From Candidatus Limnocylindria bacterium (GTDB taxonomy: Bacteria; Chloroflexota; Limnocylindria; QHBO01), in NCBI GenBank assembly GCA_030146365.1, contig JASLBU010000237.1, positions 1 to 7,771 of the forward strand: a stretch of DNA of 7,771 nucleotides, read 5' to 3'. The position numbers were made by a program, and so were the translations under genes. Shown one piece after another: positions 6,688 through 7,771 of this stretch; positions within the stretch are counted from its first letter, which is position 1, and every line of letters starts with the position of its first letter. The notes beneath the pieces are model-generated. The model was not told where the DNA came from. It did not search any database and saw only the letters and a program-made list of their open reading frames with translations.

Positions 6688-7632
6688 ATGCCGATGCCCG
6701 CCGAGCGCCCAGCACCCGAGACCCGCACCGCGTTCGACGTGGTGTGCGTGGGACTGGGGACCCGCGACACGATCGTGGAGGTTCCGACGCATCCCCGACC
6801 CGACGGGCGCCTGGTGGTGGGCCCCTTCACCCGGGCCGATGGAGGGCCGGCGGCCACCGCGGCGGTCGCGGCCGCGAGACTCGGCGCGCGAACCGCCTTC
6901 GTCGGGGCGGTGCCGGCAGACCCCGGCGGCGAGGCTCTCCTCGCCGCACTGGCAGGGGAAGGGATCGACGTCTCCGGCGCGGAGCGGCGCCCCGGGTCGA
7001 TGCCGGAGAGCATCGTGCTGGTGGACCGCGCCGCCGGCACCCGCAGCATCGTCCACGCGCCAGGTGTGTCGCTCGAGGACCTCTCCTCCGTGGCCCGAGC
7101 GCACCTGGACGATGCAGCCTGGGTGCACGTGGACCACGCCGGGCACCTCCTCGTGGGTGGTGTCGCCCGCTCACGGCTGTCGGTGGATGCGGGGAACCCC
7201 ATCCCGCAGCTCGACCTCGACGGTGTCGGTCTCTACGGCCCGTCTCGCCCGGCGCTCGACGCGCTGATGGGCACCGGCACGCTGGCCAGCGGCCTCCGGG
7301 CGGCGCTGGCGGCTGGCGTGCGGCGCGTGGCCGTCACCCGTGGGGCGGACGGCGCAGTCGCCGCGGCCGCGGAGGGGGCGTGGTCCGTGGCCTCCCTGGC
7401 GACGGGCGTCGTCTCGACGCTGGGCGCCGGCGACGTCTTCCACGGCGCCATGGTCGCTTCGATGGCGGCCGGCCACTCCCTGCCGGATGCCCTGCGGCGC
7501 GCCACCCTGGCCGCGACGTTGAGCTGCCGCGCCCTCGATGGTCGCAGCGGCGCTCCGACGCTGGATGAGCTCGAGCAGCTGCTGCCGTCCGCACCCCGCG
7601 CGGAACCATTCCTGCTGACGGAGGATCCATGA
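6688..7632 (+). CDS. PfkB-family sugar kinase, resembling sulfofructose kinase YihV
   Basis: A 314-residue ribokinase/PfkB-fold kinase, expected to transfer phosphate from ATP to a ketose or related sugar in the cytoplasm. It opens with FDVVCVGLGTRDTI (16-29). The GG motif GGPAATAAVAAARLGA (52-67) matches my recall of E. coli YihV almost residue for residue. TLGAGDVFHGA (244-254) holds the anion hole and the catalytic base Asp249; the usual leading Asp of DTxGAGD is Ser243. Length is normal for the family. In a by-eye alignment with YihV as I remember it, the residues reported to contact the sulfonate (Lys27, Asn109, Arg138) correspond to Arg41, His123 and Ala151, so sulfofructose specificity is doubtful. 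The ATG at 6688 lacks a Shine-Dalgarno and lies 12 bases after a TAGCCT hexamer; a second in-frame ATG is two codons on. The stop overlaps the aldolase start as ATGA. Family certain, substrate open. Confidence 0.92.
   Translation: MPMPAERPAPETRTAFDVVCVGLGTRDTIVEVPTHPRPDGRLVVGPFTRADGGPAATAAVAAARLGARTAFVGAVPADPGGEALLAALAGEGIDVSGAERRPGSMPESIVLVDRAAGTRSIVHAPGVSLEDLSSVARAHLDDAAWVHVDHAGHLLVGGVARSRLSVDAGNPIPQLDLDGVGLYGPSRPALDALMGTGTLASGLRAALAAGVRRVAVTRGADGAVAAAAEGAWSVASLATGVVSTLGAGDVFHGAMVASMAAGHSLPDALRRATLAATLSCRALDGRSGAPTLDELEQLLPSAPRAEPFLLTEDP
7620..7624 (+). promoter_or_regulatory. Ribosome binding site GGAGG for the aldolase
   Basis: GGAGG ends 4 bases before ATG 7629, within the last codons of the kinase. 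Together with the ATGA overlap it supports this start and coupled translation. Confidence 0.6.
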
Positions 7633-7771
7633 GCCTCTCCCCGGCGCGCCGCAACGACGCCATGGCGCGTCTGGCCCGCCCATCCGGCGCGTTCGCCATG
7701 GTGGCGATGGATCAGCGAGAGTCGCTGCGCGCGATGCTCGCCGAGCATCTCCCCGGTCCGATCGAGGTGGA
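7629..7771 (+). CDS. Class I aldolase of the LacD/YihT type, N-terminal fragment cut by window edge
   Basis: Only 47 codons are visible before the right edge. Residues 18-36 (PSGAFAMVAMDQRESLRAM) closely match the opening of LacD tagatose-bisphosphate aldolase and YihT sulfofructose-phosphate aldolase, where a conserved Asp-Gln-Arg (here 28-30) ends the first barrel strand. These Schiff-base aldolases cleave a ketose 1-phosphate or 1,6-bisphosphate into dihydroxyacetone phosphate and an aldehyde. The gene starts at ATG 7629, overlapping the kinase TGA (ATGA), with GGAGG at 7620-7624. Kinase plus aldolase in this order is a lower-glycolysis-like module. The Schiff-base Lys and the substrate pocket lie outside the window, so YihT-type and LacD-type cannot be separated. 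Confidence 0.82.
   Translation, partial: MSLSPARRNDAMARLARPSGAFAMVAMDQRESLRAMLAEHLPGPIEV

Noticed and set aside
6613..7202. Minus-strand open frames opposite the PfkB kinase
   Set aside because: Shadows of the kinase, which has clear PfkB motifs; these also run through the promoter region.
6688..7771. Firm naming of the pair as yihV and yihT
   Set aside because: The recalled sulfonate-binding residues are not conserved in the kinase and only 47 aldolase codons are visible.

Overview
The window is GC-rich, almost fully coding DNA. Gene starts mix GTG and ATG, genes overlap by ATGA or GTGA, and two genes look leaderless. This fits a high-GC bacterium such as an actinomycete or a high-GC Chloroflexota lineage, but nothing in the window fixes the phylum. 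There are no RNA genes, insertion sequences, CRISPR arrays or terminators that I can support.

The layout is two divergent transcription units around an 88-base intergenic region (6600-6687). Leftward, in transcription order, come: (1) a 603-residue protein with two metallo-beta-lactamase (MBL) folds and a C-terminal Ig-like domain (6599 to 4788); (2) a 586-residue TIM-barrel glycosidase resembling clan GH-D / GH31 enzymes (4791 to 3031); (3) an Asp/Glu-racemase-superfamily protein with only one of the two expected cysteines (3034 to 2363); (4) a four-carbon acid sugar kinase family protein, DUF1537/OtnK-like (2359 to 1001); (5) an MFS_3-type transporter, cut by the left edge (1004 to 1). Three of the four junctions are 4-base stop/start overlaps and the fourth has a 3-base gap, so this is very probably one translationally coupled operon. 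Rightward lie a PfkB-family sugar kinase (6688-7632) and, overlapping it by ATGA, the start of a class I aldolase (7629 to the edge). As a pair they resemble YihV and YihT, the kinase and aldolase of the sulfoglycolytic Embden-Meyerhof-Parnas pathway.

The intergenic region has a LacI-type palindrome (GAAGCGCTTC) beside the leftward promoter, an 8-base inverted repeat upstream of the rightward promoter, and a TAnnnT -10 hexamer 10-12 bases before each start codon. Co-regulation of both units by a sugar-responsive repressor is likely.

Together the genes look like a catabolic locus for an unusual glycoside. A cytoplasmic glycosidase would release a sugar, which is hydrolysed or isomerised by the MBL and racemase-like proteins, phosphorylated by one or both kinases, and cleaved by the aldolase. 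The kinase is YihV-like overall, but by my by-eye alignment it lacks the residues I recall as sulfonate-binding in E. coli YihV, so the substrate may not be sulfofructose. The combination is not one I recognise as a characterised pathway.
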